Source of the DNA: Grifola frondosa
Lineage: Eukaryota > Basidiomycota > Agaricomycetes > Polyporales > Grifolaceae
Length of the DNA stretch: 64,000 nt
Assembly (NCBI GenBank): GCA_001683735.1
Contig: LUGG01000009.1
Span: 1,488,001-1,552,000, forward strand
Direction: 5' to 3'
In this document: positions 44,682 through 54,589 of the stretch, one piece after another
Position numbering within the stretch: position 1 is the first letter of the stretch
Layout of the letters: each line of letters begins with the position of its first letter
Notes under the pieces: generated by a model
Told to the model about the DNA's origin: nothing
Seen by the model: only the letters and a program-made list of their open reading frames with translations
Database searches by the model: none
Translations under genes and position numbers: made by a program

Positions 44682-45056
44682 ATGGCTACGCCAATTATTG
44701 TTGGTGTCGGCGCAATCGCAGCTGCAATTGCTGGAAGACAGCTCCTTCGTAGAGGCATTCTTGGCGGGAAGGGCGCTGCAGAGCAATGGGTCAAAGGCGG
44801 CTTCAAGGCAAAGATGGATCGTAAAGAGGCTATCGCTATTCTTGGGCTCAAGTACGTTCCCAGTCATTTGCTATGGTCCAGAAATGCTGAGGTGCTGCCT
44901 ACGTAGAGACGGTCCTTTGCTCAAGAAAAACTTAAGGATGCCCACCGGCAGATCATGCTGGCTAATCACCCTGACCGAGGAGGGTCTCCATATCTTGCCA
45001 GCAAAATAAACGAGGCCAAGGATATGCTAGAAAAGATGGAGGGCAAAGGAAGATGA
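44682..45056 (+). CDS. PAM18: Mitochondrial import motor J protein PAM18/TIM14
   Basis: Stimulates mtHsp70 at the TIM23 channel. Exon 1 gives a short intermembrane tail and a membrane helix ([18 protein letters not shown]), then [16 protein letters not shown] and [13 protein letters not shown]. The intron starts GTACGT at about 44852 and ends with AGAG before 44910. Exon 2 is [40 protein letters not shown] and MEGKGR. The HPD motif is intact. About 106 residues, as expected. Two AG sites are close together at the acceptor; only the second keeps the frame. Confidence 0.9.
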
Positions 45057-45404
45057 CATTGGTTTGCAGTGAGTACCTTCATTCAAATTGCCCAGACTCT
45101 TGCTCAACGCATGAACAGCTTGCCCATTCCCCATGTATTCGTGTTCTATACTGTATCGTTTATAATCCCAGTTCACTGCTGTAATAATACCCGCCTCAGC
45201 TCTTCGATATTGGACTTTTGCATTTCCACGTACGTCCAAGCTTTGCGCTAGTGTCCCTCCACGAACGCTTGATTGCAGAGTGCGTAGGACATTCTATAAA
45301 ATCATGATTTATTCTGCCCAGTTGTTTCTTGCAAGTTGTGGTCGGACCGTCGCTGTTGATGGGATGCTGACTAAGCACCATCTGGCACTTTTCACTCGTC
45401 TTCC
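45057..45404. other. Intergenic, EFM4 promoter
   Basis: About 350 bases with no gene seen. Confidence 0.4.
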
Positions 45405-46388
45405 ATGACCGAGTTACTGCCATCCAAGCTCGGGACGAAACAACAGTGAGTGTCCAAAATCTCGTCATATCGAGCTCCTCTCATCTACATGCACCAGCTG
45501 GGATGAGGTATATTCATCTGAGCTTGCCAACTTCGAAGACATCGGTGATGAAGGGGAAGTCTGGTCAGTTTAATTCATACTACTGCATATCTCCTCTTCA
45601 CCATTATTTGGACCCCATCGTACCAGGTTCGGGGAAGATAGCGTAGAAAAGATGGTAGACTGGGTGCTGGAGAATCTCCCACCAAGTGGTGCATCTCCGT
45701 TCATCCTTGAGATCGGCGCAGGGAATGGCAATCTTCTATTTGCTCTCTATCAAGTGGGCTATGCTCCAGCCCGGATGCATGGCGTAGACTACAGCTTGGA
45801 TGCTGTACATCTTGCTCAAGCGATTGCGATGACCCGAGGAGATGGAGAGGCGACGGAAGACGAAAACAAGGAGAGCAGTGCGAGATCCATCAGCTTCAGC
45901 ATGTGTGATTTCTTGACGGAGTCGGTTGCGCCGTTGAAAGGCATGGCTGTTGTTGAAACGGGTTCGCCGCCGCTGTGGGACCTTGTATTGGACAAGGGAA
46001 CATTCGATGCCATTGCTTTGGCGGAGAAGGACAGCACAGGAAAGGCGCCTGCTGATGCCTACCCTTCGAGAGTTGCGAGGGTTGTGAAACCTGGCGGATT
46101 CTTCTTGATTACCTGTTCGTCGGCGCACTATTTTCTACGTTCTACATGTCTGATTATGCCTTCTAGCTTGCAATTTCACTGAAGAGGAGCTTCGAATCAA
46201 GTTTGCCAATGAGGAGACTGGTCTTGTGTATCAGTGCGTTACATTAGCTCATGAGTCCATACCGTCTATTGAGATTGCCTTCTTGTGCCACCAACAGCTC
46301 CCGCATACAGTTCCCTACTTTCTCATTTGGCGGGAAAAGAGGCAATGTCTACTCGAGTGTCGCCTTCCAAAAACCTGTACGAGGTTGA
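45405..46388 (+). CDS. EFM4: eEF1A lysine methyltransferase EFM4 (METTL10)
   Basis: SAM-dependent methyltransferase of elongation factor 1A. The start at 45405 (MTELLPSKLGTKQQ) matches the family opening. The next exons give WDEVYSSELANFEDIGDEGE, FGEDSVEKMVDWVLENLP, FILEIGAGNGNLLFALYQVG (SAM motif I), VDYSLDAVHLAQAIA (acidic loop), FSMCDFLTE, LWDLVLDKGTFDAIALAEKD and VVKPGGFFLITCNFTEEEL. The last exon reads FPTFSFGGKRGNVYSSVAFQ and ends KPVRG, as in known family members. At least five exons with canonical introns. The stop lies only 13 bases from the stop of NOM1 on the other strand. Confidence 0.88.
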
Positions 46389-46401
46389 TATGTGCTGTCA
46401 A

Positions 46402-49400
46402 TTATAAGCCAGAAACTACATCCATTCCCGTCCGTAAGGTATCTTGTGCAACACGGCTCGCCCATTTTAAAAACCCTGCATCTCCCTCATCCTTCTTGAA
46501 GGTCTCTCCAATGAAGTACGTCAGACCCAGTGTCAGGGTCTGCATACGCGTCGCCTTGATGAACACTTCCTCCAACGGACCCTTATTTCTGGTCTTTGGG
46601 AGATCTTTCGGGTCAAGGCTCAGGAGTGGCGTTGGAAGTTGCGAGCTCGCAAAAACATGTGTGAAAAGTTCATTGAGGAAGGCGCGTGTCTGAGGCTTCA
46701 GGACCGTGAAGTCGATTGGCTGCGGCTTCTCAGATACAAGCTCCGGAATATTAAGAGAGCGCCCACCTTCAGTATTGCCAGCGTGCAACAATCCTTCGCG
46801 ATCCACCATGCATACGCACGCGCGACGTTCCGCAAGCGCGTGTTAGATATGTTCTTCAAGCTGAACCCTGCTTCGTCTTCGTTCAGGTTCTTAAGCACTT
46901 CGGCACCGCCGACGTTCGTCTCCCCCAGATCGCGTAAGAAGTCCCACAGGCAGAACTGCAGGGTGATCCTATGCGAGTGAGATGTCCGACAGAGCTGCTG
47001 GCCCACAAGCGCATAGTACGGATTGAACGCCTTCTCCTATGACAATAAGACAGGTGAGCATTAGTTCGACCTCGACAACAAGCAGGCATACGTTGCCACA
47101 GCAGTGCAGAATGACGCGGATGATTTTCTCGCTGCTGTACCTCTGTCAGCTTGAGCTGGGACAGCCGTTCGCATGCATCCACATAATCCTACGCGGAGTC
47201 AGCGTGTGACAATTCCGCGATAAGTACGAGCTACTCACGTCGCTGCTCATGAGCACTACAAAAATGCCCCGGCGGATATCAGTGTTCATGCCCTGTTTCT
47301 TCGCGAGCTTGAGCAGGACATTCTCGCTGAGCGCATCCGCCTCAGTCTTGCGAGCAGTGTCACGTTGGTGCTCACCAATGGGTCACCGCCCATGCCGACC
47401 GACAAGCCACCACTTTCCTTTGCTCTCCGCAGAGTGCAGATCAGCAAGGCTGACACGGAGGGGCTCGTGTGTTCGCGCTGTCGAGACTGTTAGACCATGG
47501 CCACTAAGCAAGCTATATATTTGCCACGTACTGTGCCGTTTTTAGCCAGGCCTGACAGGAACTTTCATTCTCTCGACGGCTTCTCGCCGGCGGTCTGGCC
47601 GGCATTTCGCTTGACTTTGTTGTTTTTGAGGTTGCCCAGGGTTTCCACCATAAATCGCGTTCGCGAGCTGAAACACAGCCATTAATTAAAATGACTCGGG
47701 AGATGCCCGAAGGACGTGTACCTCAAGGCGTTGGCTTGGCTGGGAAGCTTCGAGTGCACGATCTGGATAATACTCTTCAGCGCCGAAGGGTCGTCCTGGC
47801 GCAACTGCGGGCCCGAATCTACCGCATTATCCGCTTAGTTGAATTCAACTTGAAGAGGAAGAAAAAGTCCACACGTACTGCGTACGATTTTGAGCAAGAG
47901 TTCGACTTTGAATTCGCTGAGGCCGCCATCAAGCAACCCACGGATGATGTCATATACGAGCACGCAGGAGATCATCTGGAAGTTGTATAGCTCTGATAAC
48001 AGGACAAGCAAGTTTGAGCACTCTTTGCCAATCGCCTCGCCTTCTGTTGGAGCTTGACTATCGGGATTGTCCGATGAGTGCTGTACTGCTTGTTCTTGTC
48101 CTGATTCCTGGAAGGCCGTGAAGTGATTTTCATATGAAGCGACGACGCGTTGTACGAAGTACGCGGCTAGCAACGGATGTCAGCTTGAGCAGAGGGAGAA
48201 GACACGCGATTACTACAATATTCACATACCGAACTCGATGCCGATTAGTTTGTGCAAGCCGGAGACGAAGGCCGCATGCAGGACAACATATGAGTCGAGC
48301 AACATCGAGTGAGAGGAAATTCCATCGATGATGAGAGTAGTCAACGTCGATGTGACATCTGCGAACGGCAGTTAGACCAATATCTCACACAGAGCGAAGG
48401 AAACAGACCATGTCTTCTATTATTCCTGTAGACTTCTTCAACGCCATCCACGATTGACGCAATATTCTGTTCACTCATTCTATGTGAAACTGTGAGCAGT
48501 GGACTAACGTAGGGGGTAATTAATGAATAATGCACTCACCGATTCAACAAACCTTTAATTGCCTGGTCAACTTTAATTGGGCCTCTGAGTCTTGCGCCGT
48601 CTCTGTGGTTCGATTCCTGAGGTGCGGTGGGACATACCGCGATCCTAAAACACAACTCGTGAGAGTTACAAGGTACTATAGATCATAATGTTTACCTGTT
48701 ACTGGTTCATCTGGCTTAGCGGAGGCATTTTTTGTTGGAAGGGGTTCAGCTTCTGGACCTATACCAATATTTTCGGCATTCGTGAAGCCAGTCCACTGGT
48801 TATCGCCATCGCCTCCTTCAGCATTGGATAGCATATTGAAATCTTGTTCGCTCATGATATCGTCTTCTTCATCCTCATCATTCTCGATTGCTTCAGAATC
48901 GTCGACAGCGCTCTTTCAAAGCTATGTTAAAGGCAGACGCGCATTTGTATTTACAACGACTGACTTGAACATGTGAAGGCATTGTATTCTCAAAAGAATT
49001 TAGATCCCTCAATAGATCTACAGCAATATGGTTTAAGGTACAGCACAGTCATGAGAGAGTAGGAGCACGCACCGTCCAATCCGTCATCTTCATCCTTGCC
49101 GCGGCTTGTCGTTCTCTTCACAGCTTTCCCGTAGCCAAGCTTTCTCTCGAGGTATGCTATGTATGCGTCTTCTTCCTCTCTTGCCGTGAGCGGGGTAAAA
49201 CACTAGGAAAAGATTTTGCAGTTGAGATACGCTTCTGAGAGGAAGCTTGAGACCTTTCGGCAAGCTTCTCCAAAGCAGTTTTGGATTGGGACTGTAGTCT
49301 CTTCCGTTTGAATCCCGATGTCATATGGGTATGTTCTCTATTATTTTTCGGAGTCTGACTGTTTGATTCATGAAGCTCTTCGAGGAGAGACTGGGGAGCG

Positions 49401-49422
49401 AAGGACCGGTTCGAGGAGGCAT
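46402..49422 (-). CDS. SGD1: NOM1/Sgd1 nucleolar MIF4G-MA3 protein, frame broken in places
   Basis: Essential 18S rRNA processing factor in yeast. The N-terminus is near 49.42 kb (MPPRTGPSLPSL, KRKRLQSQSKTALEKLAE), then EEDAYIAYLERKLGYGKAVK and DDLLRDLNSFE with acidic exons. The MIF4G domain spans 48.6-47.1 kb: RLRGPIKVDQAIKGLLNRMS, QNIASIVDGVEEVYRNNRRH, SYVVLHAAFVSGLHKLIG, AAYFVQRVVASYENHF, LLSELYNFQMISCVLVYDII, LSEFKVELLLKIVRS, MNTDIRRGIFVVLMSSD. The MA3 domain follows (AFNPYYALVGQQLCRTSHSH, ITLQFCLWDFLRDLGE, NVARAYAWWIAKD). It ends MDVVSGL at 46402. At 47124-47127 an extra base in TTTT shifts QQRE out of the family's IIRVILHCCGN frame. More shifts lie at 47360-47410, between GKWWLVG and EHQRDTARKTEADALSEN. 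The rest reads normally. Confidence 0.82.
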
Positions 49423-49616
49423 GAATTTGGTGATTCTCGCCTGTGATTGGCTCCCGAGCTGATTGAAGAGTGTGTCACGGAATGTCACAGCATGACCACA
49501 GGCCATTGTGACGCTCGGTCAGCTCAACCGTCCTTGTACTGCTTTCTCACTTGACCTCAGCTCTACTTCTGTCTTACTTGACCTCCGTCTTCACCTGCTC
49601 GCGCTTCATTCTCAAC
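49423..49616. promoter_or_regulatory. Shared divergent promoter of NOM1 and SART1
   Basis: Only 194 bases separate the proposed start codons of two RNA-processing genes on opposite strands. No canonical TATA box is evident. Co-regulation is inferred from the arrangement. Confidence 0.4.
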
Positions 49617-52515
49617 ATGTCTATGGAAGAAAGTATCAGCTTGGAGGAGACCAACAAGATCCGTATATCGCTTGGTCTGAAGCCTTTGACCGATGATAGC
49701 GCTCCAGCTGACGACAAGGAGAAGCAGGCGGAGGATAACTACGCCAAACAGCGCGAGAGAGAGGCCAAAGAACGGGATACTAAGTACGTTTAAATGTCTT
49801 TGACTACTCTGGTTGTCGTCTGATGTCGGGCGTGTTTCATAGGAAGGTGCAGGAGCGCATAGCCAAGTGAGTACATTTCTCTGCGATTAGTGCATACACT
49901 CGCTTCTACAGTCTATTGGGCTTTCCAGGCCCAGCCATTTGAAGAGCTGCCTTGCTCATTGGACCCTCCTTCTAGGGTGAGAAACGGCGGGAGCTTAATG
50001 CGAAGCTGAAGGGTACAACCCTTGTGACGTCGATGGCGAAGCAGATGATCCTGAAATGGATCAAGAAAGAGTAAAAAGAGGGAAAGGGAGCTCGCGAAGA
50101 AGCGACAGCAGGAACTGGAAAACATGGACAAAGTTTTCCAGGGCGATGAGTATACCGAAAGTACGTCGATTTGCAATATCATGCTGTCGTTCCGCCATGT
50201 TTCTAATGTTCGTCCTGATGTAAGAGGACATCGTCGGGTTGAAGGTTAGCCACGATTTTGAGGAGATGAAGGAAGGCGAAGCTCGCATACTTACCTCAAA
50301 GACAGTCGGATTCTTGATAACGAAGGTTTGTAGTTTACAATTTCGTTATGTGTTGATTCTTGCTGACAGGTTGCTTTCTAGAGACGAGCTTCAGAATGTA
50401 GAAATGGCGGAACCGAACGAGATAAAAGAATAAGGAGCTTAAGATCAAACGGAGAGACTACATGGATATGACGACGAGGAGTTCACCGACGGGAACGCAG
50501 GAATGAAGCGTGCAGTGCTCTCAAGTATGATGAATTCTTAGAGGGTCCGAAGGAGACTGTAAGTTCGTCTCATCGTGTAGTTATGTCATGAAGCTCACTG
50601 CTCTCGGTAGGGCTTCCGTCTTGGCAGTTCGTCTATCCCTAGTAAACTTAAGCTCGCGGAGAAGGAAGAAGCTACCGTCAACATCAAGAAGTCGTTATTA
50701 TCAATAGACTATGCCAGTACGTCGCCTTTTGTCTTTATTAACATTTTTGCTCACTGGGCGTTATAGAGAATGTAGAGTCTGCAGACTACCTTAAGGAGGG
50801 TGACGTCGGGTTCAAGAAACCTAAGGTCCGTCCACTTATTCATCATTTTTATGTGGTAACTCACCGCATTATTTTTACGTAGACGAAGAAGAAACGCCCT
50901 TCTCGCCGTGTCGCTGAGGAGTATGATGTCAAGCCCGTCAATGGGGATGATCAAATGCAGGTAGACGAGAAGCCGATTGTCCCTCGACCACGTAATCTGG
51001 ATACCAATTTCGTAGATGATGACGAGTTGCAAGCTGCACTCGCACGCTCGCGGCGGGCCAAACTACAGAAGACGAAAAAGCTATCACCAGAGGAGGTTGC
51101 GCGTCGCGGTATGTGGTCCTCTACCGTTGGTTGACTTGTTTATGCTGACATCAGTTCTTCAGTTGCTGAGGAACGTGCAAATTCTGAAGCGATGAAGGAC
51201 GACAACATCATTAAAGTTGATGACGCGGACGGCGAGTCTGGCGGTCTGACGTTTGACGACACTTCGGAATTTGTCCGTGCGATCACTTACGCCCCAGTAG
51301 CGATCAAGAAAGAGGAGCCGACCGAAGTTAAGCCACAGATAGAACCTCCAAGCAACCGACTCCGTCAAGGGATGTCGATATGAAGGTCGGGGATGAGGTC
51401 GTCGAGGAGCTAGAGGCCGGGGAGGTTGTTGTGAAGGAAGAAGAGGACGACGAGGCCATGCTTAACGCGATCGAAAACGCCATCAAGGAGACGGAGGCTG
51501 CAGAACAGGCGACACAGCAGGAGGAGATTGCCGTGGGCACCTCCGCTGAGCAAACATTCAGCTCCGGTATGGCATCGACATTGAGCATCCTGCGAAACCA
51601 AGGCATCCTCGCTGCGCCCAAGGCTGACCAGCAGGAAACGCGAAAAGGTGCAGTTGCAGCGCGATTTGTGGTTGGCTGAACACCGGCGGTTGATCGCACA
51701 AGGCTGGAGCGCGCGAAGACGCGTGGTGGCAATCGTGACCAGGCAACGCGCGAGTATGAGAACCGGCTGCGCGAGCAGCAGGAGGCCCCCAGAACTTGGA
51801 TACGTTCAAGAATTACAAGCCGGACGTCAATATCGTCTACTATGATGAGTTCGGCGCGAGCTTACTCCGAAGGAGCGTGGAAAGCGCTATCGCACAAGTT
51901 TCATGGGAAGGGGTCAGGGAAGATGAAGACGGAGAAACGTCTGAAGAAGATCGCGGAAGAGCGGAAGAAGGAGGCGATGGCGAGCGGAGACACACCGTTG
52001 AGCATGAATCAGGCGTTCCAGATTCGGCAGGAAAAAGCAGGTCAAGCGCACTTCGTATTGTCTGTTGGGAACAGAGGGTAAGTATGATGTGAACATATGA
52101 GATCACGCTGCTTATTTTATTATCTTCTTTCTAGTGCCGTCCCGCAAGCAGCTGAGTTCCTCGATGCCCAGCCACTTACCAAGGGCAAGACTGAGAAGAA
52201 GAACAAGAAGAAGAATGCCGAGAAGAATGCAGCGCCGCAGTACGACTCTACTGGTTTTATCACGCTCCCTGCTCCGCTGCCCAACGGAGGCAGTCCCGCA
52301 CTTATAGGCTCTCCATTCCTTTCTGGCGCCGCTTCGACGAGCAATGGCTCACCCGCTCCGCGTCCAGGGTTCTCCGGATATCTGCCTCAGAGGTGGAGAC
52401 GCCCAAGGGCGGAACACCCGTGCCTACAGACAGGACAAAGGTCGTTATTGGGCTGGGCATGAAGAGAAAAGCCACGACGGAGGCGCAGGACTCGCCGCCG
52501 TCGAAGAGGCGATAG
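49617..52515 (+). CDS. SNU66: SART1/Snu66, U4/U6.U5 tri-snRNP protein, frame broken at several points
   Basis: Spliceosomal tri-snRNP factor. It starts MSMEESISLEETNKIRISLG (the family's conserved LSxxETNxIRxSLGL motif). It then reads DPEMWIKKSKKREKELAKKR, EDIVGLKVSHDFEEMKEGEA, LKIKRRDYTGYDDEEF, KYDEFLEGPKETGFRLGSS, LLSIDYAKNVESADYLKEGD and GLTFDDTSEFVRAI. From about 51.34 kb onward the homology continues but the frame changes at least five times: near 51345, 51640-51700, 51785, 51860 and 52340-52390. Pieces include VQLQRDLWLAEHRRLIAQ, RGGNRDQATREYENRLREQQ, DTFKNYKPDVNIVYYDEFG, SHKFHGKGSGKMKTEKRLKK and VVIGLGMKRKATTEAQDSPP, with the normal end SKRR at 52515. True introns are present before this. 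Loss of a single-copy tri-snRNP protein is unlikely, so sequence error is the simplest reading. Confidence 0.85.
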
Positions 52516-52665
52516 TCGTTTATTGGGTATGCTTGTGGACGATACGTGTCGGTTATGTTCAAAGTTATCCTGTCAAAGTATTCACGATAGCAGTCTATTG
52601 AGCTCTCGCTGATGGACAGGAATAAGTTACGTGACATGTGTATTAGTACAATGGAATAGAAGTAT

Positions 52666-53909
52666 TTATAACATTCCAACGCTCTTGATATAAAGGTCTT
52701 TCGTCACCGCACAGCGGTCTTTGTCCAGTCTGGTTGCAGTGTGAAATGCTGTCACAAGCGACTCTTGGCCCTCGTCGGTCCTGCACAGTGTATCAATCAT
52801 TGATAAGTCTTCAAACAGAGCCCTGGGCAATACCGACCATTGAACAGCATGCGCATCTTTCTCCAGAACTACTTTTACCGTTGTCCATGAGAAACGTACG
52901 AACGAGGGGAATCCGAAGGTGGGATCTAACGAGGTCTTGATCCACGCTTGCGTCTTTGGATCTACCACCCACCGCTCAGTCAGGCGCCACTACACGATTG
53001 TAAATCCTTACCTGAGGGGTAGCCGCTTCCAAATTGCTCGCCCCAAAGTGATTGTGTACTCGGCTGACTGGGTCCTTCTGCAGGTTGCGACTGACGTTCT
53101 TCAAAGACCCAGCCTTCAATCCAGGCGTCACGAGTGACTTTCGCGGCAACGCTGGCCGCGCCGACGATCTTGAATTTCTGGTCAGCTTTTGCAGTTACTG
53201 TGAAGTTGATGTCTGGAAATAAGGAAGAGAGATATGCCTGGTAGGCCGTGGTTGGACCCAGCGCGTCAACATATACCTGTCGCTTCATGAGCAGAGGAAA
53301 CCAAGGAAAGAGAAGCCAGCGGGATGGGCGTACTTCAGATAGCTCGATGCCCTGTTTTAGGACTTCGCGAATGAGTAGAACTGTGGCTTCTTCGGACTGT
53401 CGATTGAGGTTAGTTGGTGGTCGGCGGAGCATCCCGCCGGAAATGGCTTTGGGACTGATTGATCTCTCCGTTGAAAGTTAATTATAACGTTAACAAAGGG
53501 TGCTCACCTCAAGACCCGCACCGACCATGCAAGGTTCTCAGGATCTGAACATAATGTCCCATAAGCGACGAGCGCACCTGCGCCGTCAATGTCTTCGAGT
53601 CTGCATCGCCAGTCAGATGAATGGTTTTGCTCTCATGTTTTGCAACTCGCCCGCAAATCCAAGTCCTTCGAGTTGTTCCTGATATGTCACAGGACAGTAT
53701 GCCACTCCATATACTAGCGGCCCCAATACTGGACCTCTTCCCGCTTCATCGACTCCAAGAATATAAGGACCAGGGGTGGTCGGAGTAGGTGAATGGTATG
53801 TGTAGGATGCGGTGAGAGGAAGTGATGAGTCCGGGATGGATGGTATAGCGATGGACGCTGCTGACTCCTCGGGTTGCTGCGGCAAAGGTTCTTTATTTTT
53901 CTTCGCCAT
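52666..53909 (-). CDS. RNH201: Ribonuclease H2 catalytic subunit (RNase H2A)
   Basis: Removes ribonucleotides and RNA primers from DNA. Start [16 protein letters not shown] at 53909. [20 protein letters not shown] holds the first catalytic acids (DEAGRG). After an intron come [33 protein letters not shown] (exon near 53.4 kb), [20 protein letters not shown] (third Asp), [20 protein letters not shown] and [14 protein letters not shown] (fourth Asp region), then [31 protein letters not shown] and [20 protein letters not shown]. It ends SVGML. The motif order and the Gly-Lys-Tyr-like set are complete. The first intron (53601-53650) uses a GC donor. Two ACGCGT boxes lie 64-107 bases before the start. 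Confidence 0.9.
53601..53650 (-). other. GC-AG intron in the RNase H2A gene
   Basis: Minus-strand reading: donor GCGAGT, acceptor GCAG, 50 nt. Splicing joins GLGFA to DSKTLT in frame. No GT donor nearby gives that frame. Confidence 0.65.
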
Positions 53910-53972
53910 GCTACTGAGGTTGGGGGATGGAGAAGAAGAAAAAGGCAGGCATCTAAGTAGCACTACTAACAG

Positions 53973-54016
53973 ACGCGTCTACGTGTTGTTGGCTCCTATT
54001 TGTACATCATACGCGT
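53973..54016. promoter_or_regulatory. Two MluI cell-cycle boxes before RNase H2A
   Basis: ACGCGT at 53973-53978, within the palindrome AGACGCGTCT, and at 54011-54016. The position just upstream of a DNA-replication-linked gene fits MBF regulation, by inference. Confidence 0.4.
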
Positions 54017-54116
54017 CTGTGGCGTGCCACTCATTAGACTTTCGATCGTACTGTTCGTCCCTGGCGTTCGGCAACAGAGCAACAACGTCACGTGACCGTG
54101 GGATGGCGGGAAGGCT

Positions 54117-54345
54117 GGCAACAGACGTTCGGGGACATGGGGACACAAGCAACATAGATTTATTTCCAGCTTTCCTTATGTCAGGAACAATCTCGCAGCA
54201 GTGCTACATCATATTGTAGACACTGTATACCTGTTATTATCACCTTAAAATGAGACATGAAGCTCGCACAACCCGGGCGCCTGCGGCCGCAAATTCGTAG
54301 GGTTAGGCTAGGGTTAGGCAACAGTGCCCCGGGGACATGGGGACA
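54117..54345. repeat. Direct repeat GGCAACAG-N6-GGGGACATGGGGACA
   Basis: Two copies of a 29-base unit start at 54117 and 54317, exactly 200 bases apart. They share GGCAACAG and GGGGACATGGGGACA around a variable six-base core. A weaker third copy (CAACAG...GGGGAC) lies near 54365-54390. Confidence 0.7.
54298..54319 (+). repeat. Interstitial telomere-like repeat
   Basis: TAGGGTTAGG occurs twice with a single C between (54298-54307, 54309-54318). TTAGGG is the usual telomere repeat of filamentous fungi. Too short to prove telomeric origin. Confidence 0.45.
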
Positions 54346-54589
54346 ATCTGAAAAATAGGCAACGCAACAGGACCCTCGAGACAGGGGACGTTGCCTAACG
54401 CCTGGGACGTACAGTACGCAGTAAATTAGATATGCAACAAGCAACATGGCACTATGGTACATTTTCATCTACATCAGGCAGAGGGTGCTGAGGGGAGAGA
54501 ATAGTGTGAAGGGCATGATTGACCGGACAGAAATCGGAATCCGGGTGGCGTCTATGTGCAATGTCCGATGTGGAACAATTATATGTTCT

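Larger units (their letters stand above)
53910..54589. other. Intergenic region with several small repeats
   Basis: No gene is seen. It contains two MluI boxes (53973-53978, 54011-54016), a direct repeat with 200-base spacing, two telomere-like units and a 10-base inverted repeat, each described separately. Confidence 0.5.

Noticed and set aside
48606..48618. GGTTCGATTCC, possible tRNA B box
   Set aside because: It lies within coding sequence of NOM1 and has no matching A box or acceptor stem.
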